A DNA stretch of 64,000 nucleotides from Plantago ovata (taxonomy: Eukaryota; Streptophyta; Magnoliopsida; Lamiales; Plantaginaceae). Every line of letters starts with the position of its first letter. Within the stretch, counting starts at the first letter, position 1. Below are positions 42,397-53,369 of the stretch, piece after piece. The DNA lies in assembly GCA_028274465.1 (NCBI GenBank), contig CM051455.1, positions 109,800,261-109,864,260 on the forward strand, written 5' to 3'. A program made the translations under genes and the position numbers. The notes beneath the pieces are model-generated. The model was not told where the DNA came from, ran no database searches, and was given only the letters and a program-made list of their open reading frames with translations.

Positions 42397-45300
42397 ATGA
42401 ACCTTGAAGAGGGATTTGTCACCGAAGAAGTGTTAGCTATGACAGCTCTCCTAGATAATGCACCCGAAATTCCTCTAGGAGAAGAAGTAGAAGAGTCTCT
42501 AGGAATAGATGAGGAAGAAGGAGTGACCCCTCGACCTAGTGAACCAACCCCTGAGCTTAAACCATTACCAAGCCATTTGAAATATGTCTTCCTAGTAGAG
42601 AATGAGTCTAAACCTGTAATCATATCTTGTAAGCTTGGTAAGGAGGAAGAGGCTAAGTTAGTGGAGGTGTTGAGAAGAAACACCGGAGCCATAGGATGGA
42701 GCATAGGTGTTATCAAGGGTATAAGCCCGGTGCAATGTACCCACAAAATTGCCTTAGAGGAAGATGCGAAACCTGTTAGGCAACCACAACGTAGGCTAAA
42801 CCCAGCTATGCAAGAAGTTGTGAAGAAAGAGGTGCTTAAACTCCTAGATGCTAAGATGATTTACCCAGCTCCCGATACCAAATGGGTTAGCCCCGTCCAT
42901 GTAGTCCCTAAGAAGTCGGGTATCACGGTCGAAGCAAATGATAAAGGGGAATTAGTACCCGTTAGGAAAACAACGGGGTGGCGTATGTGCATCGATTATA
43001 GGAAATTGAATTCTGCCACGAAGAAAGATCATTTTCCTTTACCATTTATTGATGATATGCTTAACCGCCTAACTTGGCAAGAGTTCTATTGTTTCTTGGA
43101 TGGTTTGTCAGGTTTCTACCAGATTCCTATAGCTCCCGAGGACCAAGAAAAGACCACCTTCACATGTCCTTTCGGCACTTTCGCATACCGTAGGATGCCC
43201 TCCGGATTGTGCAATGCTCCGGCCACTTTCCAACGTTGCATGCTCTCCGTCTTCTCCGACATGGTGAATAAATTTGTTGAGGTATTTATGGATGATTTTT
43301 CCGTTTACGGTGATTCATTTGATGATTGTCTTGATAAACTTGATCGTGTCTTAAGGAGGTGTATTGAATGTAATCTTACCTTGAGCTGGGAAAAGAGTCA
43401 CTATATGGTTAAAGAGGGAATTGTGTTAGGACATGCTATTTCTAAAAGAGGGATAGAGGTAGACAAAGGGAAACTTGAAATCATTGAAAAATTACCTCCA
43501 CCTACTTGTGTGCGTGAATTGCAATCCTTCCTTGGACATGTAGGCTTCCATAGGAGATTTATCCAAGATTTCTCTAAGATAGCTATGTGCTTGAGTAACT
43601 TGCTTGCTAAAGATGTTCCCTTCGAATTCACACAAGAATGTCTTGACGCTTTCCACACACTTAAGGAGAAACTCTTAACAGCCCCTATTGTAGTCTCTCC
43701 GGATTGGAAAATTCCTTTTGAAATTATGTGTGATGCTTCTGACTATGCTATGGGTGTTGTTCTTGGTCAAAAGGTTGATAACCGTTTTAGAGTGATTTAC
43801 TATGCTAGTAAGACCTTAGATGCTGCTCAGATTAATTATACTACCACTGAGAAAGAATTTTTAGCGGTTATTTTTGCTCTAAGTAAATTCAGGTCCTATA
43901 TTACTGGGTACAAAGTTTTTGTTCACACTGACCATGCAGCTCTCAAGCATTTAATTGCTAAGCGTGAAACCAAGCCACGCTTGATGCGTTGGGTACTTCT
44001 TCTCCAAGAGTTCAAGGTGGAGATAATTGATAAAAGTGGCAAGGAAAATCTAGTGGCGGACCACTTGTCCCGGTTGTCAAACATTCCACAAGACGACACA
44101 CCCGTCCCAGATGATTTGCGCGATGATCAGTTGATGCGCATAGAGTTGGAACCATGGTACGCCGATATCGTTAACTTCTTAGACACAAATGTGATGCCAA
44201 CCCATCTCTCTGGACCTGAACGGCGTTCACTTGTGAGGAATTGTCGCTATTACATATGGGATGACCCGTACTTGTTCCGCAAGGGAGGAGATGAAGTCTT
44301 GCGGAGGTGTGTACCCGAGAAAGAGCAATTATCGATACTGAGATTCTGCCATGAGTTAGAATGTGGAGGGCATTATAGTGGCCAAAAAACCGCTCGCAAG
44401 GTGCTTCAATCCGGGTTCTTTTCGCCCAGCTTGTTTGAAGATGCGCGCTCATTTGTGGCGCAATGTGACTCATGCCAACGGAGTGGCAACATTGTCAAGC
44501 AACAAGAGATGCCCCAGCAAGGTAACTTAGTTGTTGAGCCTTTTGATGTTTGGGGTATAGACTTTATGGGAACATTCCCTAAGAGTAATGGGTACGAATA
44601 TATCTTGGTTGCGGTCGACCATGTCACCAAATGGGTAGAGGCTGTTCCCACCCGGACTAATGATGCCAAGGTTGTACTCTCTTTTCTTCGTGATGTGATC
44701 TTTAATAGGTTTGGGACCCCGAGATCCATTATCAGCGATGGGGGAACTCACTTTGTGAACAAGGTCTTCGCTAATCTCATGAAGAAGTACGGGGTGACAC
44801 ATTTCGTTGCTACTCCATATCATCCTCAAACATCTGGCCAAGTGGAAGTGAGCAATCGGCAAATCAAGAAAATCTTGGAGCGGGTGGTCAAACCCTCGAG
44901 GAAGGATTGGTCCACCAAGTTGCAAAATGCACTATGGGCATATAGGACCTCGTTCAAAACGGTGATTGGTACCACTCCCTACCGGCTTGTGTACGGGAAA
45001 GCTTGCCATCTACCCGTGGAGTTGGAGCATAGAGCACTTTGGGCCATCAAGCAATTGAACCTTGATATGGAGAAAGCCGGTGAAGAAAGACTTTTGCAAC
45101 TCACCGAGCTAGATGAGCTAAGATTGAAAGCCTTCGAGAGTGGTAAGATATACAAGGAACGAGCAAAGAGGTATCATGATAGAGGCATCATCCGCAAGGA
45201 TTTAGTCCCAGGTCAAAAGGCACTCCTCTTTAACTCTCGGTTGCGACTTTTTCCTGGAAAACTCCGTTCTAGATGGGACGGACCATTTGAAATTGTCCGA

Positions 45301-45450
45301 GTAGCACCCCATGGTGCTGTGGAACTCTTGGACAACAAAACCGGAGATACCTTCAAGGTCAATTGCCAGAGAGTTAAGCCGTACCTAGAGCCTCTCGAGT
45401 CGACTCATGAAGTGGAGGTTGACTTGGTTGAGGTACCTTTTGTATCTTAG
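42397..45450 (+). CDS. A pol: intact reverse transcriptase, RNase H and integrase
   Basis: A 1,017-codon frame continues the A polyprotein after the C insertion; ATG at 42,397 is an ordinary internal Met. RT motifs are [11 protein letters not shown] (about residue 197), [13 protein letters not shown], and the catalytic [10 protein letters not shown] (about 296). RNase H follows with [22 protein letters not shown] and [11 protein letters not shown]. The integrase has the H-H-C-C zinc domain ([16 protein letters not shown], about 650-690), the core Asp in WGIDFMG, Asp in IISDGGTHF and Glu in SGQVEVSN (about 814), and a C-terminal GPF-type end RWDGPFEIV. No stop or missing catalytic residue is seen. 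This is the best preserved enzyme gene in the window and could in principle act on related elements. Alone it lacks gag and protease in frame because C intervenes. Confidence 0.95.
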   Translation: MNLEEGFVTEEVLAMTALLDNAPEIPLGEEVEESLGIDEEEGVTPRPSEPTPELKPLPSHLKYVFLVENESKPVIISCKLGKEEEAKLVEVLRRNTGAIGWSIGVIKGISPVQCTHKIALEEDAKPVRQPQRRLNPAMQEVVKKEVLKLLDAKMIYPAPDTKWVSPVHVVPKKSGITVEANDKGELVPVRKTTGWRMCIDYRKLNSATKKDHFPLPFIDDMLNRLTWQEFYCFLDGLSGFYQIPIAPEDQEKTTFTCPFGTFAYRRMPSGLCNAPATFQRCMLSVFSDMVNKFVEVFMDDFSVYGDSFDDCLDKLDRVLRRCIECNLTLSWEKSHYMVKEGIVLGHAISKRGIEVDKGKLEIIEKLPPPTCVRELQSFLGHVGFHRRFIQDFSKIAMCLSNLLAKDVPFEFTQECLDAFHTLKEKLLTAPIVVSPDWKIPFEIMCDASDYAMGVVLGQKVDNRFRVIYYASKTLDAAQINYTTTEKEFLAVIFALSKFRSYITGYKVFVHTDHAALKHLIAKRETKPRLMRWVLLLQEFKVEIIDKSGKENLVADHLSRLSNIPQDDTPVPDDLRDDQLMRIELEPWYADIVNFLDTNVMPTHLSGPERRSLVRNCRYYIWDDPYLFRKGGDEVLRRCVPEKEQLSILRFCHELECGGHYSGQKTARKVLQSGFFSPSLFEDARSFVAQCDSCQRSGNIVKQQEMPQQGNLVVEPFDVWGIDFMGTFPKSNGYEYILVAVDHVTKWVEAVPTRTNDAKVVLSFLRDVIFNRFGTPRSIISDGGTHFVNKVFANLMKKYGVTHFVATPYHPQTSGQVEVSNRQIKKILERVVKPSRKDWSTKLQNALWAYRTSFKTVIGTTPYRLVYGKACHLPVELEHRALWAIKQLNLDMEKAGEERLLQLTELDELRLKAFESGKIYKERAKRYHDRGIIRKDLVPGQKALLFNSRLRLFPGKLRSRWDGPFEIVRVAPHGAVELLDNKTGDTFKVNCQRVKPYLEPLESTHEVEVDLVEVPFVS

Positions 45451-47387
45451 TTCATTTCATTAGTTTCTTGTACTCTTTATTTGCTTTTGTAGTTGTGTCC
45501 TGTGTGCCTTTTGTCGTGATTAGTTTAGTCTAGTTTTTGTCTTGGTGCCTTAGGTGATTAAGACAGGAAAAAACATCGAAAATTTGGAAACAGAGCCAAG
45601 CGAAGCGCTTGGAAGGGCCAAGCGGTCCGCTTGAAATTCCAGAAAGTTTTGCAACTTCCTGGAAATTCAAGCGGAGCGCCTGGAGCCTCCCAAGCGCTCC
45701 GCTTGCCAAGCGGTCCGCCTGGACCCTGTACCCAGATTTTCCTTGTTTTTTTCCATTCTTCTCACCTTTGCGCACCCGTTTTCACATGTTTCTTAAGTCC
45801 TTTCAGGTACTACTCATATATAGGAGAATGGACACGAACCTTTATCTCAGGGAAGTGTACTTTCAATCCAATTTTTCCTTTTCATTCAACTTTTCTTTGC
45901 TCGAGGACGAGCAAAAGTTTAGGTTTGGGGAGGGGGTATTGGATTTTCAGTACCATATGCTTGTGTGGTTCGTACATGCCTGATTTTACTCAAGTTCATG
46001 TGATTTGTCGTGTTTTTTCAAAATTTTGCATGCATATCATCCATAGATTAGTTGTTGCACGTTGTTGTGTGTGGAGTTTATTGCCAAGTCTTTGAACTTT
46101 TTTATTGAGTAGACTAAGTGTTTATGACCATTGATCATATGTTGCATCACTCTGCAATTAGTTTGAGGCTTGTCTCGCTTGGTTTGTCACATTCGTATGT
46201 GCACTAGTTAAGCTTAGTAGTCTCGACATCACCTTGAGTGGTGTTTCTTCTGCTGCGGTTCACGATGGCCTTATAAAATGATGCATGTTAGAGTCTATGG
46301 TTGTAACCCGTGTAATTATGTACGTAAGAGGCGACAAGTTCTTCACCTTGATTAGAGATTGCCAAATGCCTAGGAAGGAGGTAGTGTGAGGTGTGCGATT
46401 CCTTGTATTAAACCTATTCTATCGAATAGGTTTGGGGAGGGGGTTGCCTTTTTTGATGTTGTCTTTCGTCTTTGAGTCGTTGTAAAGTTTCCCTTTTTCT
46501 TTTTCTTTTTGTTTTGTGTCCCAACCTATTCTTTCGAATAGGTTTGGGGAGGTGTCTTTGTAAAAGAGTCTTTCCTTTTTCGTTTTCGTCTTTGTGCTCA
46601 AACCTATTCTTTCGAATAGGTTTGGGGAGGTGTTTTTGACACATAGTACTGCTGCTTGCCCCTATATATAAAAAAAAAGAGAGAAAAAAAAAAAAGAAGA
46701 AAGAAAAAAAGAAGTATTAAAAAAAAGAGAAAAGAAAATAAAAAAAAGAAGAAAGAAAATAAAGAATAAGACCCAAAGCAAAAGAAGGGTCGTTGCAAGC
46801 CAAAAGCAGTCTCGTAGTGTCAAGTGTCATGTAAATATTTTGTCCTTGTGAAGTGTCGAGTTGTAAATTCTATCTTTCGTTTCGTGTCGCCTTTGTCCAA
46901 GGCCTGTTCTTGACCACCCTCGTCTTGCTATTCAAGAAGTGGTTGAAAGAGGCTCATTCTTGAGAGTCTGGGTAGAATAGGGGAGTGTTATCTTTCTATG
47001 GGAACTCTCCTTCGTTTGATGAGAGCCAGTATTGGTTCGCCCTCTCTTGAGGAAAAGTCTCGCTTGGTGAACAGTAGTAAGCCCTCAGTTTCATAGGCAC
47101 GGGGCAATTGTAGTATGATAACATGCATCATTGTGTCGTCACTGACCAGGTCCAGGTAGAAGATGTTACGTGAGACTCCTTTGTTTAACCAAGTGCACTT
47201 GAGAATGTGTATATTCGCAATCGAGGCATACTTCAACCTACTTGCATATCATGCTCATTTGGTTTTGTTCATAAGCATTTGGTAGATTCAATAGATTAGT
47301 TCACTTTACTTGGCATGAGACTCCTTTTGTGTTGCATTTAGGATCGTTTGTTGCTTGAGGACAAGCAAAGGTTTGGTTTGGGGAGTT
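45451..47387 (+). other. A 3' region with hairpins and polypurine run
   Basis: No gene. A hairpin block at 45,596-45,722 contains CCAAGCG-AAG-CGCTTGG and three related modules. Three hairpins with the AACCTATTC stem (46,410-46,433, 46,523-46,544, 46,600-46,623) are each followed by GGGGAGG. A polypurine run of about 100 nt spans 46,668-46,770. The true polypurine tract GGTTTGGGGAGT is at 47,376-47,387. Confidence 0.88.
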
Positions 47388-48773
47388 TGATGAACGTATT
47401 TTTGACGCGTTCATCTTGTCTTTTTTACCTTCTTTTGCTATCTTCTAGCCTTTTTTTTGGTTAGTTTTGTAGAATTGTGTCACGTTTTGTGTTTTCTGCA
47501 TTTTCAGGCACTTAGGTACGAAACCGCGTTTTTGGAGCTAAAAACGAGCCTTTTTGATGGAAAAGATGGCCCCGTTGAAGTTCCCCAATCTCCGTGGCTT
47601 GTTCGTAAGTGTTTGAGCATCAATAAGCATCGAGAAGGATGAGTCCAAGGCACCCGAGGGTCATGCGAGGGCAAAAAGATTGAGTTTGAAGACAAAAATC
47701 TTTCCAGGAGCCAAGCTAAGCGCCTGGAATAGTGAAGCGCTCCGCTTCATTTTCCATGAGCTTTGGCACAGAAGCCAAGCGAAGCGCTTCGCTTGCCAAG
47801 CGCTCCGCTTGGCTTCTCCAAGCGGTCCGCTTGGCAGCGGTTACGTTTTCGGGTTTTCCTTCTTAGATCTGATCTTTGGTCATTTTTTGAAGATTTTTTG
47901 AACTGTAGCTTCGTTTTGGAGAGCTCCTAAGCCCCAAAACTCAGAGAAAACTCAGATTGCATTGTATTTTAGCTTGGGATTCAAGATTTTGATTGGAATT
48001 CATCCCTTGTAATCATCTACGGAGAGGTTTTCTTTGCTTTCCACCGATTAGTGACAACTTTGGTGGTAACTTGTATCACTCTCTTGTCTTGTAGTTTGAT
48101 ATGATGTATTCTGATTATTATTCATATGAATTGATGTCTATGTTGATGAATATGAGTAGCTAAATCTTTTGTGTTGGTGGTAGAATGTAGAATATGCATG
48201 CTATGGGTTATGTTTATGCTTACATGAGATTGTGATTCAATCTTGCTGCAAATTCCTTCATATGATTCTTAGTTGCCTATAAAATATATTCGAATTGAGT
48301 ATAGTGATAAACTCTTGGTCAATGAAAGCTATAGGATTGTATGTTAGAGATTTGCAGCATGCTAGATAAATGGTGTTAGTGACAAGCACCTCTAAAGTAT
48401 TGATAGTGATCTTTTATGATGTGTGTCTTGAAAGTTACCTAGACGAGTTGCTTAGCAGACTTGATCGAAGGTTTTACGCACTGAACTTGTGAGCATATTC
48501 GTAACCCAAGCATGTGTATTTGATTTCTACCACCAACCATTTTCCAAACTTGATTGCAACAATCTGATTTCTCGTTGCTTTGTTCAAAGAAAACGATTCT
48601 ATAAAACATTTGAACTCGTTGACTGAAATTACTAGCAAATACCTCAAGCAAAGCCACGTTAGGTCCCGAGAGAACGACACTCGGGGACAACTTGCCATTG
48701 CACTCTAGTTTGTGTGGTGATAAGTGTTCTTAGGCTTTTAAACAAATTTAATTGGTGAAAAACGACATCATCA
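47388..48773 (+). repeat. A 3' LTR
   Basis: It matches the 5' LTR closely. Within the hairpin block it instead has the 20-bp perfect palindrome CAAGCGAAGCGCTTCGCTTG (47,776-47,795) and an extra CCAAGCG-GTC-CGCTTGG module (47,818-47,834). Confidence 0.95.
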
Positions 48774-48778
48774 GGTGG

Positions 48779-50038
48779 CCGCCATTCTCTTGGTCCGATG
48801 TAGCAAAGAGACCTAGGAAGCTTCAAAGATCTCACCATGGTGAATGGACTGGTTTGCTTTGCAGGCATATCCAATAAGGACTTCATCAATAGGAGGACAT
48901 TCACTTTGACTTCATCGAGGTGCTTGTTTAGTGGTGGCTCCTGTGTATCTTGCTTGTCAAACCTTCCACCTCGGAGGAGTAGATTCACTTCTTTGTACTT
49001 AAGAACCTCAGTAGTAACGGAAGGAAGTGGCTTTGGATTGATGCGAGTGTCTGCGAGTAAAGAAACAGGGGAGCAGGGGTCATCCAGCTCACTGGTCATG
49101 CGAGGCGGTTCTCCTCCCATGTTGGGCGACTCGCCCCCCACCTCCAGGGGGCATCGCCTTCCAATCCTTTCTCCTCTTCAAGTTCTCGAACCCCTTCTAC
49201 TTCAGCACAATTCAATAAGCTGAATTCTTCCGTAAGATGCTCAGTTACTTCAACTTCTTCAACAACTTTTGCTATACGAAGGTCATCTTCAACTTGCTCG
49301 GCATGTGCAATTTCATCTTCCTCACTGATTTCTTCGGCTTCAAAATACTCCTCGGATGAGCTTCCTGCTTCACCTCGATCTACTTCCTTTGCGGTGATGT
49401 GAATTGGTATGACCTCATCGGATTGTGTTGAACCTCTGGCGTACTTACGGAGGACTTCTTCTGCCTCGTCGACCGTACATTCTCCCAGACCGCCGCTCAA
49501 CCGATCCACTCTAAGTCGTTCCTCTTCACGAAGTCCACCAACGAAGCACCAAATCAACTCCCCATCTTCGAAACGGTGATGGGGGCACTCACGTTTATAC
49601 ATCTCAAACGTTCGTAGGCGTCACAAAACTGCTCATACTCTCCTTGCTCGAAATATTGGATCCTATTAAGTAAGGCAATCGTCTCATGATAAGGCATGAA
49701 CCGCGCCAAGAACTCCTCTACTACTTGGGCCCAAGTTTTCAGCGATCCTGGTTCTAACCTTGCAATCCAACGCCTCGGCTCATACCCAAGAGTAAAAGAA
49801 ATAATTTCCTGCACAATTGGTCCTTCGTAAACCCTTCCGCTGGAATTCTTTCTATTTCCTCCTCATAGGATCGAATGAAACTCCATGGGTCCATCCCTAC
49901 TCCATCTTCGTACCTTGGTAAGTACCTTACCATGGACTCCGTCACCTCATACCTCCTTAACTCATCTTCTAGGTATACGGAAGATCCTCTCCTCACCTGC
50001 GAGAATTGGGGTGTCATGCGAGCGCGCATGGACATCAT
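48779..50038 (-). pseudogene. B gag, broken
   Basis: Starting near the ATGs at 50,033-50,038, MTPQFSQVRRGSSVYLEDEL matches the start of the D gag. Then come MDPWSFIRSYEEEIERIP, LEPGSLKTWAQVVEEFLAR, and GELIWCFVGGLREEERL in another frame, and an acidic tail. At least three frameshifts (about 49,800, 49,590 and 49,120) split it relative to D. Coding-like text continues up to the A insertion. A GGGCG-ACT-CGCCC hairpin lies at 49,124-49,136 inside the tail. Confidence 0.88.
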
Positions 50039-50312
50039 ATCTGTATTTCTGTAGTAAGAGCAACTCAAAACTAAAAATTAGTTCTATCAGCGTAATCAAA
50101 CACAATATCACCAAAAATTCCGAGAGCACAAACACGCAAGGTAACCAAGATCAGATTAGATGAATTTACTGAAGAAGATAGGAGGAAAGAAATAGGGTAA
50201 GAAAGTGAAATTTTTTAGAGACAATCCAAGAGCTGTTCTGGGGGTTGAATGCTGAAAATATAAACAAATTAAACAGAAAAAAGGAGTATAGTCCCCGGCA
50301 ACGGCGCCAATT

Positions 50313-50536
50313 TGATGTTACCAAGTTCGTCAGACTCAATTAATCAAATAAATTTGTTATTTAGCCAAAGGCAATTCACGACTACAACGAAAACCGTAGT
50401 GTAGCAGTAGAATGACCTCGAGTGTCGTTCTCTAAGGACTATAACTAGCTTTATCAAATCTAATATAGAATATAAAAACAGCAGACGGAATAGCAAAGGT
50501 TTTTCTAACAGATAATGGAGATTGGTGATAGTATGG
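50313..50536 (-). repeat. B 5' LTR, inner part
   Basis: It begins TGATGTTACC, next to the primer-binding site at 50,291-50,310. It is broken by D at TATGG (50,532-50,536). Confidence 0.92.
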
Positions 50537-51809
50537 TGATGAACGGAGATTTGTCAGGTCTCGATTCAGCAAATAATATTTGTTATTTAGCCAAAGGCAA
50601 TCCACAACTACAACGAAAACCGTAGTGTAGTAGTAGAATGACTCGAGTGTCGTTCTCTCAGGACTATACTAGCTTTATCAAATCTAATTAAGAAAATAAA
50701 ACAGCATATAGAAAGCAATAGGGATTTTCAAGCAGATAATGGAGATTGGTGATAGTAGTGGTCCTTCTTCACATAATGGGTCGATAATCATGCATAAATT
50801 CCTCGGTCTTGCATAGAGATCTTTGAATCAATCTTGTGTCCTGTTGCAAGTATTAAGCACTACGAAGATAATTTGGTCTGACTAGTCAACAACGATTGTC
50901 CTAATGTGTTCCGTAATTATTCAACACTGCGAAGATAATTGGTCTGATGGTCGACTAGTGTCCATGCGTGCATAATAATCAATACAACATACGAGAATTT
51001 TGGTTGCACCTGATCAACGAAATAAAGCAATGACACGGAGTATGATGCGCGATATAGCCATTAGCATGATTATCTTCCCTCGCTAAGAATTCACATACTA
51101 CCATCAACGATAAGTTTAGCTACTCATAATAGGCATGCAATCAATAGCAATCATAGAAGAAAACATATTGAAAGAAGAATAAAATAAGTTGATAAAAACT
51201 GTAAGATACAAAGTTACCGAAGGTTGTCAATCTCCGGATGATTGCGATCCTACGCGCTCCAATCTGCTATGAAAAAGTATCCCCTAAGCTATGGAACTCC
51301 CAGGATAGGCCCCGGGAAGTTCCTACCTAAAACTATAGAGAGAGGTGAGAAAGTAGGCTTGGAAAGATATGATTTTCGGAGAAAAACTTGAGCTCTATAT
51401 ATAGGCCCCGAATTTCCTCTGGGGCGGTTCGCCCGGTGATGCGGCGGTTCGCCCCCCAATATTTCGTGGAATTTCCGCGTTTTTCGACGCGGATTTGGAT
51501 TTCTTCACCTTTTCGGACTCGGTTTATGACTTCTAGTAGCCTTCTAACCTCCAGATTCGGCCCCTAGACTCCAAATCCTATCCGGAAACCTTCAGATACT
51601 ACAAATAGGCTTCTGGAACACCAATTCCTTGTAGACTTCAATATAATTGCCCCGAAATCTCCGAATTTCAACCAAAACCTGTAAAATAAATCTAAAGGGA
51701 AACGTGACACTATTTTAATAAAATGTACTAAAATATAGCGAAATTATCATAGAGGATAGCTAAAATAGATAAAAAGACTCGAATGAAAGTGTAAAATACA
51801 CATTCATCA
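50537..51809 (-). repeat. D 3' LTR
   Basis: TGATGAACGG...CATTCATCA. It has TATA-like CTATATATAG at 51,395-51,404, hairpins GGGCG-GTT-CGCCC (51,422-51,434) and GGCG-GTT-CGCC (51,443-51,453), and a tandem block near 50,830-51,030. Confidence 0.95.
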
Positions 51810-53369
51810 AACTCCCCAAACCGAACCTTTGCTTGTCCTCAAGCAACTAAGCTAGACTCTAATGCAAAAAACATGCAAGACACAAAAATGGAGTTTCATG
51901 CCAAATAAAATGAACTAATCTACTGAATCTACCAAATAACATATGAACAAAAACCATATGAATCAAAGCATGAATATAGGTTGAAGAATACCTCGATTGA
52001 CTTATACACATCCACATAAGCACTTATGTCAAGACAAGATAGTCTCTCGTAACATTCTCTACCTGGACCTAGTCAGTGACGACGTAATGATGCATGCTAA
52101 GATACGAATGATTGCCCCGTGCCTATGAAACTGAGGACTTACTGCTGTTCCACCATGTTAAGACTTTCCCTCAAAAGAGGTCGAACTAGTACTGGCTCTC
52201 ATCAAACGAAGGAGGGTTCCTTATAAAAGATAACTCTCCCCTATTCTACCCATCTCTCAAGTAAAGTCTTAAGCTATTCACCACTTCCTGAATGGCAGGA
52301 CGAGGGTGGTCTGGAACAGATGACACTCAAGACAAAAAGATAAAAAATAGAAAAACACGATTACAAACAATACGAAAAATGGAAAAGACTCAAAACTTTG
52401 CTAAACTGCTATTTGACTTTTCTTTTTTGGACCCTTCTTTGCTTTTTTGTGGTCTTCTCTTTTTTCTTTTTTTGTCTTTCCAGATTCTTTTTTTCTTTTC
52501 TTTTTCTCTTTTTTTTCCTGGAGTTTTTCTTTCTTTTTTTTCGATTTTTTTCTAGCCAGTAGTAGCATAACAAAAAGGGAAACAAAAAGACTCACACGAC
52601 TTCCCCAAACCTATTCTTTACTATTCGAAAGAATAGGTTGGAGTACAAAATTTACGGAAAAAGGAAAATAAACTCACGATACGAGAATGAAAAACAGAAA
52701 CAAGTCTAACGATGGTGTAACCCCCTCCCCAAACCTATTCGGAAGAATAGGTTATAAACAAAGGATCACACAAACTCACACTACCTCCTTCCTAGGCATT
52801 TAGCAATCTCAAAGCATGGTGAAGACTTGTTGCCTCTTAGGTACATAATTACTCGGGAAACAACCATAAGACCCTAACATGCATCATCCTATTATAAAGG
52901 CCTTCGTGAATCGCAGTAGAGAAAACACCACTAAGTGATGTCGAGACTACCTAGCTCAACTAAGTGCAATACATAAATGTGACAAGCCAAGCGAGAAAAA
53001 CCTCAAACAAATTCATAGAGATGAAGCATAAGATTAATGGCATAGTTAGTTGATCTACCCAATAAAAAAGTTTCAAAAAATTCGGCAATAAACTCCATAT
53101 AAAACATGCAAGACTATCCTAGGATGAATGTAGTGAAATGCAACCTAAAAATCTAAGAAAGCAGTAAACGTGCAAATGCAAAAATTTAAAAAAATTCACG
53201 AGTTTCATAAGCCAGATAAGTATAGAAATAACCAGCGATAACCTCCTCCCCAAACTTGAACGTCGTCGCTCGTCCCGAACGCCGAAAGTGGATCCAAGGT
53301 GAGAGCTAATGCTTGTATAAGTTACCTATAATACTCAATCAAACTCGTGAGAAAACAAAACAAAACACA
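51810..53369 (-). other. D 3' non-coding region
   Basis: No gene. The polypurine tract is at 51,810-51,824. A 12-bp stem hairpin AACCTATTCTTT-N8-AAAGAATAGGTT is at 52,608-52,639, and AACCTATTC-GGAA-GAATAGGTT at 52,732-52,753. A sense-strand purine run lies at about 52,420-52,550. Confidence 0.85.

Larger units (their letters stand above)
30741..48773 (+). mobile_element. Athila element A, near-complete, interrupted by C
   Basis: It has 5' LTR 30,741-32,121, primer-binding site, gag, protease, RT-RNase H-integrase, 3' region, polypurine tract and 3' LTR 47,388-48,773. The target duplication GGTGG is exact (30,736-30,740 and 48,774-48,778). Removing C leaves about 10.25 kb. The LTRs are nearly identical apart from indels in a hairpin block, so insertion was recent relative to the copia elements. 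Gag carries two stops and a frameshift, while the RT-integrase frame is intact. Confidence 0.95.
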
